Shown here piece by piece: positions 48,622 through 57,655 of a DNA stretch of 64,000 nucleotides. The notes beneath the pieces were generated by a model, which searched no databases, was not told where the DNA came from, and saw only the letters and a list, made by a program, of their open reading frames with translations. The position numbers were made by a program, and so were the translations under genes. The DNA is from Mycobacterium gordonae (GTDB taxonomy: Bacteria; Actinomycetota; Actinomycetes; Mycobacteriales; Mycobacteriaceae). Each line of letters begins with the position of its first letter. Position 1 is the stretch's first letter. The DNA is taken from contig NZ_CP070973.1 in assembly GCF_017086405.1 (NCBI RefSeq), positions 6,666,739 through 6,730,738 on the forward strand, given 5' to 3'.

Positions 48622-51600
48622 ATGACGTCACTAACTGTGACACCGGAATTGGTGACAATTGCCGCGTCGGATCTCGCCCGGGTGGGACGGACGATCGCCG
48701 AGGCTTGCGAGGCGGCGGCGTGGCCGACCACCGCACTTGAGGCTGCTGCCGCTGATGAGGTGTCTACAGCGATCGCGAGCCTGTTTGGAACTCACGGCCA
48801 GGATTATCAGACGCTGAGCCGGCAGATTGCGTTTTTCCACGAGCGATTTGTGCGGGCCGTGTCCGCCAGCGCGGACTCGTATATGCGTGCCGAGGCAATA
48901 GCTGCGTCACCACTGCAGAGTCTCGAACGCGATGTGCTGGCGGTGCTGAACGCACCTACCGAATTACTGTTGGGCCGGCCATTGGTCGGTAATGGTCTCG
49001 ATGGGACCGCGCCCGGGCAATCGGGGGGGGCTGCTGGGCTGTTGTTCGGCAACGGCGGCAACGGAGCGGCCGGTGCCAATCCCGGCATAGCGGGTGGCGC
49101 GGGCGGCGCCGCAGGACTCTTCGGCACCGGCGGCACCGGTGGCATCGGCGGCGCGGGCGCACCAGGTGGGACAGGTGGTACCGGTGGCTGGCTGTGGGGC
49201 AACGGGGGGCCCGGCGGTACCGGCGGGGTGGCGCTCGGCCCGGGATCGGCTGGCGGTACGGGAGGGCTTGGTGGCCATGCGAGTTTGTTCGGCGCCGGCG
49301 GCGTTGGAGGCACTGGTGGGGCAGGGTTCGTAGGCGCTGCCGGAGGGGGCGGAGAGGCCGGGGGTGCCGGCGGAACCGGCGGTACCGGCGGTACCGGCGG
49401 TAGGGGCGGCTGGCTGTGGGGGAACGGAGGGACCGGAGGGGCCGGCGGGGTCGGCGGGTTGGGCGGTCATGGCGGTGCGGGGACGGCCGGCGCGGGTGCA
49501 GCGGGGGCCGGAATGGCCGGCGGCGATGGCGGCGATGGCGCTGCCGGCGGCAACGGCGGCACTGGTGGGGTCGGCGGCCAAGGCGGTGCTTCTGGTCTTC
49601 TTGGCCGGGCCGGCGGGCAAGGGGCCGGCGGTCCTGGCGGGACCGGGGGCGCAGGCGGAGTGGGTGGTGACGGCGCGGACGGCGCTGCGGGCTCCTGGAC
49701 GGTGAACAACGGTGTCGGAGGCAGCGGCGGCCACGGCGGAGATCCCGGTGCCGGCGGTGCCGGCGGCGCCGGCGGGACCGGGGCCACCAGCGGTACTCCC
49801 GGGGCAACCGGAACCACCCCGACCAGCGGCGGCAACGGCGGAGACGGCGGCGCCGGAGCAGCAGGCGCCACCGCAGGCCAGTCCGGTGCCACCGGTGGCA
49901 CGGGCGGCAACGGCGGCACCGTCGGCAACGGCGGCAACGGCGGCACCGGCGGCAAAGGCGCCAACGGAGCCGACGGAGCCGACGCCACCACCCCCGGCGC
50001 CCACGGCACCGACGGCAAAGCTGCCGGAGCCGGCGGCAACGGCGGAAACGGCGGCGCAGCAGGCACCCACGCCGGCAACGGCGGCAACGGCGGTGACGCC
50101 GGCGCCGGCGGCGACGGAGGAAAAGGCGGCGCAGGCAGCAACGGCGCGTCCGCCAAAGCCAATACCGGCGACAACGGGCAAGACGGCGGCAACGGCGGGG
50201 CCGGCGGCTCCGGCGGAGCAGGCGGCACCGGCGGAGCAGGCGGCGCCGCCACCGCAGGCCATGCCGGCACCAACGGAATCGGCGGCAACGGCGGCAACGG
50301 CGGGCGCGGAGGCACACCCGCCGACGGCGGCCATGGGGCCGAAGGCTCCTGGACGGTGAACAACGGTGTCGGCGGCAGCGGCGGCCACGGCGGAGATCCC
50401 GGTGCCGGCGGTGCCGGCGGCGCCGGCGGGACCGGGGCCACCAGCGGTACTCCCGGGGCAACCGGAACCACCCCGACCAGCGGCGGCAACGGCGGAGACG
50501 GCGGCGCCGGAGCAGCAGGCGCCACCGCAGGCCAGTCCGGTGCCACCGGTGGCACGGGCGGCAACGGCGGCACCGTCGGCAACGGCGGCAACGGCGGCAC
50601 CGGCGGCAAAGGCGCCAACGGAGCCGACGGAGCCGACGCCACCACCCCCGGCGCCCACGGCACCGACGGCAAAGCTGCCGGAGCCGGCGGCAACGGCGGA
50701 AACGGCGGCGCAGCAGGCACCCACGCCGGCAACGGCGGCAACGGCGGTGACGCCGGCGCCGGCGGCGACGGAGGAAAAGGCGGCGCAGGCAGCAACGGCG
50801 CGTCCGCCAAGGCCAATACCGGCGACAACGGGCAAGACGGCGGCAACGGCGGGGCCGGCGGCTCCGGCGGAGCAGGCGGCACCGGCGGAGCAGGCGGCGC
50901 CGCCACCGCAGGCCATGCCGGCACCAACGGAATCGGCGGCAACGGCGGCGACGGCGGCGACGGCGGGGCCGCGGGCCTTGGCGGCGACGGCGGCGACGGA
51001 AACAAAACAGACGGGCCTGTCAGCGGCGGCAACGGCGGCAAGGGTGGCAGCGGTGGCGACGGCGGCGTCCCAGGCGGCGGCGCCTCTGGTTCGAGCGACG
51101 GCGCATCGGGCACGCCCAGCCCAGGCGGCGACGGTGGCAACGGCGGCGCCGGCGGCAACTTAGTCGGGACCCAAAGCGCCAAGACCGGCGGTAAGGGTGG
51201 CGACGGCGGCGCCGGCGGTGGCGCCAGCGGCGACGGCTCGACCGGTGCCGCCGGCGGAAAAGGCGGCGTGGGCGGCCCGGGCGGGCGAGGGGATCTTCAT
51301 AACGTCGGGGCGATATCTGGCGGCGGGACCGGCGGGGCCGGCGGGACAGGCGGCGCCGGCGGCACCAGCGGCACTTTTGGGGGAAGCGGCACCGGCGGAG
51401 TGGGCGGCACCGGCGGGGCAGGCGGCGCCGGGGGCGACGCTGCGAAAGCAGGGACCGGAGGCGTCGGCGGCACGGGCGGATTGGGTGGAACTGGTGTCGT
51501 CACCACGGGCAGCAAGGGCGGCGCCGGCGGGACGGGCGGCGTCGGCGGCCCCGGCGGCAACGGAGAGGATTCGGGCGACGGTGGTGGCGGGGGCATCGGC

Positions 51601-51825
51601 GGAATGGGAGGCTCTGGCATCACCGGTGGCCGAGGGGGGGACGGCGGCACTGGCGGGCAAAGCGGAGAAAGCGGCTTTGGCGGCAGTGGGGGGAACGGGG
51701 GGATGGGCGGCTCCGGAAACTCAGGGCCCGGCGGCCTTCCCACCCCAGGCCTACCCGGCCAGAGTTCTGACGACGGTGGATCCGGTGGCTCGGGTGGTGC
51801 GGGAGGTGCGGGCGGTCCCATGTAA
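48622..51825 (+). CDS. Large PE_PGRS family protein
   Basis: ATG 48622 with GAAGGG about 9 bases upstream gives 1067 aa; the frame open from 48571 adds 17 non-PE residues. The PE domain ([20 protein letters not shown]...) spans 1-100, the [11 protein letters not shown] linker about 115-130, then an extended PGRS part. It begins MTSL rather than the more common MSF. A 218-codon block is repeated in tandem with very few changes (49691 and 50345). Surface/ESX-5 export is expected. No equivalent is remembered between tRNA-Pro and the P450 in M. tuberculosis. Confidence 0.92.
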   Translation: MTSLTVTPELVTIAASDLARVGRTIAEACEAAAWPTTALEAAAADEVSTAIASLFGTHGQDYQTLSRQIAFFHERFVRAVSASADSYMRAEAIAASPLQSLERDVLAVLNAPTELLLGRPLVGNGLDGTAPGQSGGAAGLLFGNGGNGAAGANPGIAGGAGGAAGLFGTGGTGGIGGAGAPGGTGGTGGWLWGNGGPGGTGGVALGPGSAGGTGGLGGHASLFGAGGVGGTGGAGFVGAAGGGGEAGGAGGTGGTGGTGGRGGWLWGNGGTGGAGGVGGLGGHGGAGTAGAGAAGAGMAGGDGGDGAAGGNGGTGGVGGQGGASGLLGRAGGQGAGGPGGTGGAGGVGGDGADGAAGSWTVNNGVGGSGGHGGDPGAGGAGGAGGTGATSGTPGATGTTPTSGGNGGDGGAGAAGATAGQSGATGGTGGNGGTVGNGGNGGTGGKGANGADGADATTPGAHGTDGKAAGAGGNGGNGGAAGTHAGNGGNGGDAGAGGDGGKGGAGSNGASAKANTGDNGQDGGNGGAGGSGGAGGTGGAGGAATAGHAGTNGIGGNGGNGGRGGTPADGGHGAEGSWTVNNGVGGSGGHGGDPGAGGAGGAGGTGATSGTPGATGTTPTSGGNGGDGGAGAAGATAGQSGATGGTGGNGGTVGNGGNGGTGGKGANGADGADATTPGAHGTDGKAAGAGGNGGNGGAAGTHAGNGGNGGDAGAGGDGGKGGAGSNGASAKANTGDNGQDGGNGGAGGSGGAGGTGGAGGAATAGHAGTNGIGGNGGDGGDGGAAGLGGDGGDGNKTDGPVSGGNGGKGGSGGDGGVPGGGASGSSDGASGTPSPGGDGGNGGAGGNLVGTQSAKTGGKGGDGGAGGGASGDGSTGAAGGKGGVGGPGGRGDLHNVGAISGGGTGGAGGTGGAGGTSGTFGGSGTGGVGGTGGAGGAGGDAAKAGTGGVGGTGGLGGTGVVTTGSKGGAGGTGGVGGPGGNGEDSGDGGGGGIGGMGGSGITGGRGGDGGTGGQSGESGFGGSGGNGGMGGSGNSGPGGLPTPGLPGQSSDDGGSGGSGGAGGAGGPM
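49691..50952 (+). repeat. Tandem 654-bp-period duplication in PE_PGRS gene
   Basis: About 605 bases starting GCTCCTGGACGGTGAACAAC at 49691 recur from 50345, an offset of 654 bases (218 codons). I saw only two base differences: GGA versus GGC after GGTGTC, and AAA versus AAG in GCCAAAGCC. The reading frame is kept. Such identity implies a recent duplication or gene conversion. Confidence 0.92.
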
Positions 51826-51980
51826 CCATCGCGGTTAGACTCCGTGCGGCTGGAATCCGTGCTGACCAAGATGCGCTCTAGGCCATAGTGCCTCGGTTCT
51901 CGACCTCGTGAGCGGCTAGCACCAGACTCATTGACCTCCAACCGGGCGGCCGCCCGCACCCCTCCCCGCTCCCAGGAACG

Positions 51981-52136
51981 CTAGAACCAGACTCTTCGTC
52001 CTCCCACCGGGCGCCCAACCGCACCCAGAATCCACAAAATCACACCGACGAGCACGAGAATGCCGCCGATCGTGTAAAGAATTGGGATACCGGCGAAATA
52101 GCCGATCAGCAGCAAAATAATTCCCAGGATGATCAC
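51981..52136 (-). CDS. DUF6131-like small membrane protein
   Basis: GTG 52136 with AGAAGGGG upstream gives 51 aa: a hydrophobic stretch IILGIILLLIGYFAGIPIL, then GGILVLVGVILWILGAVG, ending GRPVGGRRVWF. Two short membrane helices, the pattern of the small DUF6131 family. A GGGTA element at 52188-52192 (minus) could be a SigF-type -10 for it. Confidence 0.75.
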   Translation of the reverse strand: MIILGIILLLIGYFAGIPILYTIGGILVLVGVILWILGAVGRPVGGRRVWF

Positions 52137-52231
52137 GTCGCGCCCCTTCTGTTGAACGCTGTCTAATTGGCAGATCCAACATCGGTGTACCCCGCGATAT
52201 GTGCGTCCAATCACAACGCACTGTCACAGAT

Positions 52232-52480
52232 CTACATCGGATGCCCGTGCACAGCGGCCAGCACCAGGGCGACCCAGCCGGCCGAGATCGCCAGTGCCGC
52301 TATCGCTTCGCGGCGGCCTTGGAGGCTGGTGTCGGGCTCGGTCAACGCGGCGATCGCGCAGAAGACGCCCAGCAGGACCGCTCCGACGATGCTGAATGCC
52401 AAGGCGGCCGAGGCGTATCCACTGGTGGCCGGCTCGGGCGCGGCGTCTGCAACGGATCCGGCGGAAATGTCGGTGGTCAT
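52232..52480 (-). CDS. Hypothetical small membrane protein
   Basis: ATG 52480 gives 82 aa: MTTDISAGSVADAAPEPATS, then helix ASAALAFSIVGAVLLGVFCAIAAL, a polar loop with TEPDTSLQGRRE, and a second helix AIAALAISAGWVALVLAAVHG. No known family recognised. The ribosome site is weak. It lies just downstream of the P450 gene on the same strand. Confidence 0.6.
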   Translation of the reverse strand: MTTDISAGSVADAAPEPATSGYASAALAFSIVGAVLLGVFCAIAALTEPDTSLQGRREAIAALAISAGWVALVLAAVHGHPM

Positions 52481-52514
52481 GGCAGGCAGGCTGGCAGTCG
52501 CACCTTGACGGGTT

Positions 52515-53843
52515 CTAAATGAATTCTTGGAGCGGCCGAAATCGCACCCGTGTGCCGTGGCGCGGAGCAAGCATGATGGACCGGCGCACCACTTGCTCCG
52601 ACCGGGAATCCACGGCGCTGAATTCCCCGCCGCGCAGCAACACGTGTAGCACGGTGACCAATTCCCGCATCGAAAAGGCGGCGCCCAGACACCGTTTCAC
52701 ACCGCCGCCGAAGGGAAGCCACGCATAGGTCTGGGGCCGCACGCCCAGGAAGCGCTCGGGCATGAACTCCCGGGGATTCTCGTAGACGGCCGGATTGCGG
52801 TTGATCGCGATGATGTGCACGACGATCCGTGTCCCCGCGGCGATCGAATAGCCGCCCAGCCGGAAGGGTTGCGCCGCCACCCGGGAGGTCAACGGAGCGG
52901 GCGGGCGGATCCGCAACGCCTCCTCGATGACCGCCGTCGTGAACTCCTCGCCGCCGCGCACGGCCTCCTCTCGCACCCGGGCCAGCGCAGCAGGATGGTG
53001 CAGCAGCAGGTCGAACACCCACGCCAGCGTGGTCGCGGTGGTTTCGTGGCCGGCCAGCATCAAGGTGATCAGGTCGTCGCGAATCTCGCCGTCGGACAAC
53101 CTTTCTCCGTCGTCTCCCCGGGCGCGCATGAGCAGTGCCAGGATGTCGCGCTGATCGGCCGATGCCGGGTCGTCTCGGCGCGCGGCGATGAGCGGCATTA
53201 CGAGCTCGTCGATCTCGCGCCTGGCCCGCGCCCGGGCCGGCCACACCCGCAGCGTGCCGAGACCGCGCAGCGCGTAGCGCACGGTCAACTGCTCCGATAC
53301 GCCCAGATTCAGCAGGTGTTCGAATGGCCGTCCCAGTCGGCGCACCTCGCCGGGGTCCTCGACGCCGAAGATGACCCGCACGATCACGTCCAGCATCAGC
53401 GCCCGCGCGGCGTGCAGCATCGAAAAAGGGCGGTCGACGGGCCAACCGCGCATTGCCGCCCGCGTCGATGCCTCGATGATCGGCACGTAGGCATTGAGCG
53501 CGACACCGTGCAGCGGGGGCGTCAGCAGACGGCGCCGCCGCAGGTGCTCCGGCTCTTCCTGCACGAACATCGATCCGGACCCGTAGATGGCCGCCGCCGG
53601 GCCCACTCCCTCGCCACCGAGCAGTACGTCGGTCGCAGTGGTGAACACCTCCTTGGCCAGCGCCGCGTCCGAGACGATAGCCACGTCACCCAGGCCGAGA
53701 ATCGGCATCGTCATGATCGGTCCGTACCGGCCGATCAGTCGCATCATGCGGCGCTCGCCCCCCACCAGGTAGGCCAGCGCATACGCGGCGGCGCAAACGC
53801 CACGGAACCCGCGCGGAGCGGGCAGTCCGGGCGGCGGGCTCAC
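52515..53843 (-). CDS. Cytochrome P450 (CYP137-like)
   Basis: 442 aa. Motifs: AGHETTATTLAW (I-helix oxygen activation), EEALRIRPP (ExxR), PREFMPERFLG (PERF region) and FGGGVKRCLGAAF with the haem Cys. No membrane anchor at the N-terminus, as is usual for soluble bacterial P450s. Position after tRNA-Pro corresponds to Rv3685c (cyp137, annotated 476 aa), so this may be a shorter orthologue or another CYP; the subfamily is not certain. Substrate unknown. Confidence 0.93.
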   Translation of the reverse strand: MSPPPGLPAPRGFRGVCAAAYALAYLVGGERRMMRLIGRYGPIMTMPILGLGDVAIVSDAALAKEVFTTATDVLLGGEGVGPAAAIYGSGSMFVQEEPEHLRRRRLLTPPLHGVALNAYVPIIEASTRAAMRGWPVDRPFSMLHAARALMLDVIVRVIFGVEDPGEVRRLGRPFEHLLNLGVSEQLTVRYALRGLGTLRVWPARARARREIDELVMPLIAARRDDPASADQRDILALLMRARGDDGERLSDGEIRDDLITLMLAGHETTATTLAWVFDLLLHHPAALARVREEAVRGGEEFTTAVIEEALRIRPPAPLTSRVAAQPFRLGGYSIAAGTRIVVHIIAINRNPAVYENPREFMPERFLGVRPQTYAWLPFGGGVKRCLGAAFSMRELVTVLHVLLRGGEFSAVDSRSEQVVRRSIMLAPRHGTRVRFRPLQEFI

Positions 53844-53883
53844 GCCCAGCGATTGTCCTCTTCGCCGCGGCGAGAGCGAAGCG

Positions 53884-54183
53884 TCACACGCAGTCCGCGC
53901 AGATCTGCCGGCCGCCGCTGGTGTCGCGAAGCCGGTTGCGGTGCTGCACCAGGAAGCAGCTCGAGCAGGTGAACTCGTCCGAGCGCTGGGGAATCACCAC
54001 CACCGACAGTTCCTCGCTGGACAGGTCGGCACCCGGCAACTCGAAGAAGAGCGACTCGTTGGGGTCGTCGTCGACAACTGCCGTCGTCAGTTTTGGCACG
54101 CTGCCCAGTTCACGAAGCGTGGACTGGTCCGCGGCGTCGGCATCGGTCACACGGCGTGCGTCGTAATCACTGACGGTCGTCAT
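53884..54183 (-). CDS. DUF4193-family zinc-binding-like small protein
   Basis: ATG 54183 with AGGAAGGA six bases upstream gives 99 aa. FELPGADLSSEELSVVVIP, then DEFTCSSCFLVQHRNRL and a final ICADC give the C-x2-C...C-x2-C pattern of DUF4193, an actinobacterial family that may bind zinc. The function is not established. A GGGTA element (minus, 54244-54248) lies upstream with a poor GTGT -35. Confidence 0.87.
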   Translation of the reverse strand: MTTVSDYDARRVTDADAADQSTLRELGSVPKLTTAVVDDDPNESLFFELPGADLSSEELSVVVIPQRSDEFTCSSCFLVQHRNRLRDTSGGRQICADCV

Positions 54184-54305
54184 GGCAGTTCCTTCCTGCA
54201 AAGGTCGGGCTGCTCACCAGATGGTCGCCCGTTGGCACAGGCAGTACCCCTTTCCGGCGCGGCCCACACCCCTTCGGAAGGAAGAATTCTGAGTTGTGCT
54301 ATGGG

Positions 54306-54620
54306 TCAGCGCGCGGTCAGTTGCAGCGCCGGCCAGCTCTCCGGGTAGAGCACCGTCTGGGACGCCAGCGCACGCTGGCGACGCATGTCGACCCGCTGAT
54401 TGCGCGCGACCCAGGCAAGCCCGAGCCAGGGCGACATGATGGCCAACACCAAGGACACTCCGGCCAGCAGCTCATGCCCGGCCGCCATCGCCGTGAGACC
54501 GATGGCCAGGCCCACGGCCCAGGTTGCCGCGGCCACCAGGCCGGGCACGCTCACGGCGCGCTCGTCGGAGTCGCTGGCGGCCGGCCCGTGAACGAACGAG
54601 TCTGTCCCGATGTACACCAT
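54306..54620 (-). CDS. Hypothetical two-helix membrane protein
   Basis: ATG 54620, preceded by TTGGAGTGAG, gives 104 aa: MVYIGTDSFVHGPAASDSDE, then two hydrophobic segments (GLVAAATWAVGLAIGLTAMAAG and LLAGVSLVLAIMSPWLGLAWV) and a basic tail (RNQRVDMRRQRA). An upstream ATG at 54650 is less likely. TATAGT at 54659-54664 (minus) could be its -10. No family recognised. Confidence 0.65.
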   Translation of the reverse strand: MVYIGTDSFVHGPAASDSDERAVSVPGLVAAATWAVGLAIGLTAMAAGHELLAGVSLVLAIMSPWLGLAWVARNQRVDMRRQRALASQTVLYPESWPALQLTAR

Positions 54621-54712
54621 GCTCACTCCAAGAGACGAAGGAAACCTCATTACGGGTTACTATATCCTAGGGATACAGTTGCTGCACTACCCAATTTTGG
54701 CGGCGGACCTCA

Positions 54713-55303
54713 ATGATCGCTCGGCATCCTGTTGAGTTCCCTCAGACCGGGTACAAGCTGTCTGTGAGTGATACTGCCGTGTTGATCATCGACATGTTCA
54801 ACGCCTACGACCATCCCGACGCCGAGCAACTGGCCGACAACGTCGCCGGCATCGTCGATCCGCTGGTCGGCCTGGCCAACGACGCCCGCGAGCACGACGG
54901 CGTCGACCTGATCTACGTCAACGACAACCACGGCAACTTCACCGCCGACCGCGAAGCCGTCATCTCCGGCGCACTGCAGGGCAAGCGACCTGAGCTGGTC
55001 AAGCCGCTGGTGCCCTCGGCCGACACCTACCTGCTCACGAAGGTTCGCCACAGCGTCTTCTACTCCACGGCACTGGATTATCTGCTGGATCGACTGAAGA
55101 CCCAGCGGCTCGTGCTGTCCGGTCAGGTCACCGAACAGTGCATCCTCTACAGCGCCCTCGACGGCTACCTTCGCCATTACGAGGTGGTGGTACCGCCCGA
55201 CGCGGTCGCGAACATCGACGAGGAACTCGGTTCAGCCGCGCTGAAGATGATGGAGCGCAACATGAGCGCCGAACTCGTGTCGGCCGCACACTGCCTGCCG
55301 TAG
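54713..55303 (+). CDS. Isochorismatase-like cysteine hydrolase
   Basis: 196 aa from ATG 54713. Catalytic triad pattern: Asp in AVLIIDMFNAY, Lys in LLTKVRHSVF, Cys in GQVTEQCILYSA. The group includes nicotinamidases, ureido and biuret hydrolases; the substrate cannot be told. A GTG at 54764 (VSDTAVLII) would give 179 aa and sits just behind TGTT-N15-GGGTA (54730-54753), so a near-leaderless start there is possible. Confidence 0.88.
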   Translation: MIARHPVEFPQTGYKLSVSDTAVLIIDMFNAYDHPDAEQLADNVAGIVDPLVGLANDAREHDGVDLIYVNDNHGNFTADREAVISGALQGKRPELVKPLVPSADTYLLTKVRHSVFYSTALDYLLDRLKTQRLVLSGQVTEQCILYSALDGYLRHYEVVVPPDAVANIDEELGSAALKMMERNMSAELVSAAHCLP

Positions 55304-55346
55304 CGCAGGACAAAGCCAGGCACACCCGCAACCGAAGGAGGTCGTG

Positions 55347-55514
55347 ATGACCGGTGGCAAGGAAAAGAGCGAGCAGGACGTGGAGGGCGACGAGCACGTC
55401 GCCAACTCACGGGAAGGACGCGAGAGCGACGGCGACTACGTAGGACGCACGGCTGCCGACGACGATTTCGATGCTGGGCTGACAGGCGCTGAGGCGCGCA
55501 GCCAGCAGGACTGA
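55347..55514 (+). CDS. Small acidic hypothetical protein
   Basis: ATG 55347 has a strong GAAGGAGG site six bases upstream and gives 55 aa, MTGGKEKSEQDVEGDEHVAN..., almost entirely polar and acidic, with no predicted fold. It lies 43 bases after the isochorismatase-like gene and is probably cotranscribed with it. Its stop is one base before the end of the convergent EEP gene. Similar short acidic proteins are common in mycobacterial stress loci. Confidence 0.65.
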   Translation: MTGGKEKSEQDVEGDEHVANSREGRESDGDYVGRTAADDDFDAGLTGAEARSQQD

Positions 55515-55515
55515 A

Positions 55516-56274
55516 TCAGCGGTGCAGGTCGGCCACCAACGGCCGGTGATCCGAAATCGACATCATCTCGGCGATGGTCGCGCCGGCGCAAAGTTCCTTG
55601 TCGTCGGTCACGATGTGATCGAGCTGACGAGTCGGCATATCGGCGGGAAAGGTCGCCGCGGTCGCCAGCGGTCTCATACCGGTCCAGCGGTGCACGGGCG
55701 CCGGTGTGAGGTTTAAGTCGCCGACCAGCAGCCGTGGCCCCGGCAGACCGCGCAGGTCGCGAATCAGGCGACGCAGTTGGCGCACGTTCCACGCCGGCAC
55801 GTAGGACAAGTGCGTGTTAGCGACCGTCATCAGCCCCAGCGGCGTCTGCAAGCGCGCGATCACCGCCGCGCGCGGCTCCTCGTCGACGATCATCACCTTG
55901 TTGGGTACCGGTAGATACATAGGAAAGCGCATCGGGATGCGGGGCAGCCGCACCACCTGCCAGCTGGTCGCCTGGAATCGCGACAGCAGCGCGATTCCGT
56001 ACGCCGCAGTCCCGGGTTGTTCCCGGCCGGTGGCCGCCATCCACGTCGCCCCGGGTGTTCCCGAGATAGCGGCCACGAACCGGTGCTCCACCGCACCCAT
56101 CGCCTCGGCGGCGGCCGTGAGGTCGGCCCGACCGGACCGGAGCTGGTCGAAGTCGACCTCTTGCAAAGCGAGTACATCCGGGTCCAGGCGCCGCACGCAG
56201 TCCTGCAGCCGCTGCGGGTCCACGCCGTCTCCGACGGTGCGGCCGTGCAGGATGTTGAAGGTCGCTATTCGCAC
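55516..56274 (-). CDS. Endonuclease/exonuclease/phosphatase (EEP) family protein
   Basis: 252 aa. EEP motifs: MRIATFNILHG (N-terminal Asn), DVLALQEVDFDQ (metal Glu), VANTHLSYV, LLVGDLNLTP (Asp/Asn), LDHIVTDD and SISDHRPLVADL (catalytic Asp-His). A metal-dependent phosphodiesterase or phosphomonoesterase on nucleic acid, inositol phosphate or lipid headgroups. No signal peptide. Last gene of the five-gene operon; it overlaps the methyltransferase gene by 10 bases. Confidence 0.9.
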   Translation of the reverse strand: MRIATFNILHGRTVGDGVDPQRLQDCVRRLDPDVLALQEVDFDQLRSGRADLTAAAEAMGAVEHRFVAAISGTPGATWMAATGREQPGTAAYGIALLSRFQATSWQVVRLPRIPMRFPMYLPVPNKVMIVDEEPRAAVIARLQTPLGLMTVANTHLSYVPAWNVRQLRRLIRDLRGLPGPRLLVGDLNLTPAPVHRWTGMRPLATAATFPADMPTRQLDHIVTDDKELCAGATIAEMMSISDHRPLVADLHR

Positions 56275-56906
56275 GACCGTTCCTGCACTCCCGGCACGTT
56301 TTCCCGGGCCGCCACCGAGAGCGCATGACCGGTCTCAAATACGTCGATGACGACGTCGTCATCTCGGTAGCGCCCCAGCGGCACGAGTCCAGGCGTCGCG
56401 GCGATCACGGTGTGGGCCGCGTCGCCCGTGAGCGGGTAATCGTCGACCGGGTGCCGCCAGTGGGCGGCGATGACGGTGGCCCCAGGCAGCAGTCGAGGAC
56501 ACTCCCGGCGCATCACCTGCGCCAAGGTGTCCGCGCTCAGGTAGTAGGCGATCTCGCTGAGCACCAGCAGATCGAACGGGCCGCCCGGCCAGGGCTCGTC
56601 CAGCGACCCGCGCATCAATGTCACCCCGTCGAGACGCCCGCTGCGCCGCAACCGCTCATCGGCGGCCCGGATGGCCGCGTCAGCCACATCGCCGGCGGTG
56701 ACGTGGTCACAGCGCAGCGCCAATTCGGCGGTCAACATCCCGATCGAGCAGCCCGGCTCGAATGCATGCCGATATCGCTGCCCGGGCAGCAACGCCATTG
56801 TGATCGCATACTTGCGCTGTTCGTACCAGCGAGTCGAGAGCTCCCACGGGTCCTCGGCGCGGGCGTACATGCGGTCGAAGTAGTCGTCGGGGAGTCGGGT
56901 GGTCAT
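56265..56906 (-). CDS. SAM-dependent methyltransferase (NodS-like class I)
   Basis: ATG 56906 overlaps the PIG-L stop as ATGA; 213 aa. HAFEPGCSIGMLTAELA (49-65) is motif I, ending with acidic residues AGDVADAAI (motif II), then FDLLVLSEIAYYL (motif IV) and LLPGATVIAAHWRHP. The nearest group I recognise is the nodulation NodS type, which N-methylates deacetylated amino sugars. The preceding gene encodes a PIG-L deacetylase, which would make such a free amine; this link is inference. Confidence 0.87.
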   Translation of the reverse strand: MTTRLPDDYFDRMYARAEDPWELSTRWYEQRKYAITMALLPGQRYRHAFEPGCSIGMLTAELALRCDHVTAGDVADAAIRAADERLRRSGRLDGVTLMRGSLDEPWPGGPFDLLVLSEIAYYLSADTLAQVMRRECPRLLPGATVIAAHWRHPVDDYPLTGDAAHTVIAATPGLVPLGRYRDDDVVIDVFETGHALSVAARENVPGVQERSCE

Positions 56907-57655
56907 CGGAAAACCACCTCGCCCACCGCCAGGAGCCTGCGCAGCACGAACGCCGGCAAAACCGGATCCCGGCCCTCGAACTGACTCGAAAAGCACTGTG
57001 CAGCTTCGCTTTTACGCTCTACCGCCCACCGCTCCAGCGGCATCGACAAGGCGCGGTTCCAGGGCACGACGGGATCGCCGGGACTAGCCCAGTGCCACAT
57101 CCACACCGGATACTCCAGCAGGGTCACACCGGTGCGGGCGCACGCGGTCGCCGCCGCCCGCCCGACCGCCTCATGATCCGGGTGACCGTCACCGCGCCAG
57201 TTCGCCGCGCACCAGGACCCAGGCGGGCAGTCGCGCAGAATCTCGCCGATCAGCCCGGCGAGACGACCCTCGTGCTCGCCCAACCGCCCGTCCGGCAACC
57301 GCAGCGTCCGCGGCGTGCCAACACCCAGAACCGCTGCGGCATTGAACAACTCGTCACGACGCGCGCCTTCGAGCCGGGCCCGCTCGGCCACCGACGCGTC
57401 CGGACGTGCGGCGCCTCCGTCACTCACCGACACCACCTCGACGTTGACGCCCGCTGCGGCCAGTTGAGCGATCGTCGCTCCCATTCCCAAAGTTTCGTCG
57501 TCGGGGTGCGCCGCAATGACGATCAAGCCGGTGCATGCGGTCAGGTCCAACTCGGGGGGCCGAGGCACATCCAGCCAGGCCTGCACCGGGGTGCCGCCGC
57601 CGGTCAACGGTCTGGCCGCAAATCGCGGCCCATTGGTCGCCGGCGTGCCCCTCAA
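56903..57655 (-). CDS. PIG-L family N-deacetylase
   Basis: 250 aa. VIAAHPDDETLGMGA has the AHPDDE zinc/catalytic motif at 49-54, and GDGHPDHEAVGRAA supplies the third zinc ligand. Members remove acetyl groups from GlcNAc-linked substrates (MshB in mycothiol, GlcNAc-PI deacetylases). It contains no signal peptide. Coupled by 4-base overlaps to the acyl-CoA dehydrogenase-like gene upstream and the methyltransferase downstream. Confidence 0.9.
   Translation of the reverse strand: MRGTPATNGPRFAARPLTGGGTPVQAWLDVPRPPELDLTACTGLIVIAAHPDDETLGMGATIAQLAAAGVNVEVVSVSDGGAARPDASVAERARLEGARRDELFNAAAVLGVGTPRTLRLPDGRLGEHEGRLAGLIGEILRDCPPGSWCAANWRGDGHPDHEAVGRAAATACARTGVTLLEYPVWMWHWASPGDPVVPWNRALSMPLERWAVERKSEAAQCFSSQFEGRDPVLPAFVLRRLLAVGEVVFR

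Noticed and set aside
49683-50960. CRISPR array suspected from regular repeats
   Set aside because: Repeats are coding PGRS units with no constant-length spacers, and the 654-bp unit is a gene-internal duplication.
54659-54675. Inverted repeat TATCC-TAG-GGATA between the divergent 54620 and 54713 genes
   Set aside because: Arms are only 5 bp and overlap an ordinary TATAGT -10 box; too weak to call an operator.
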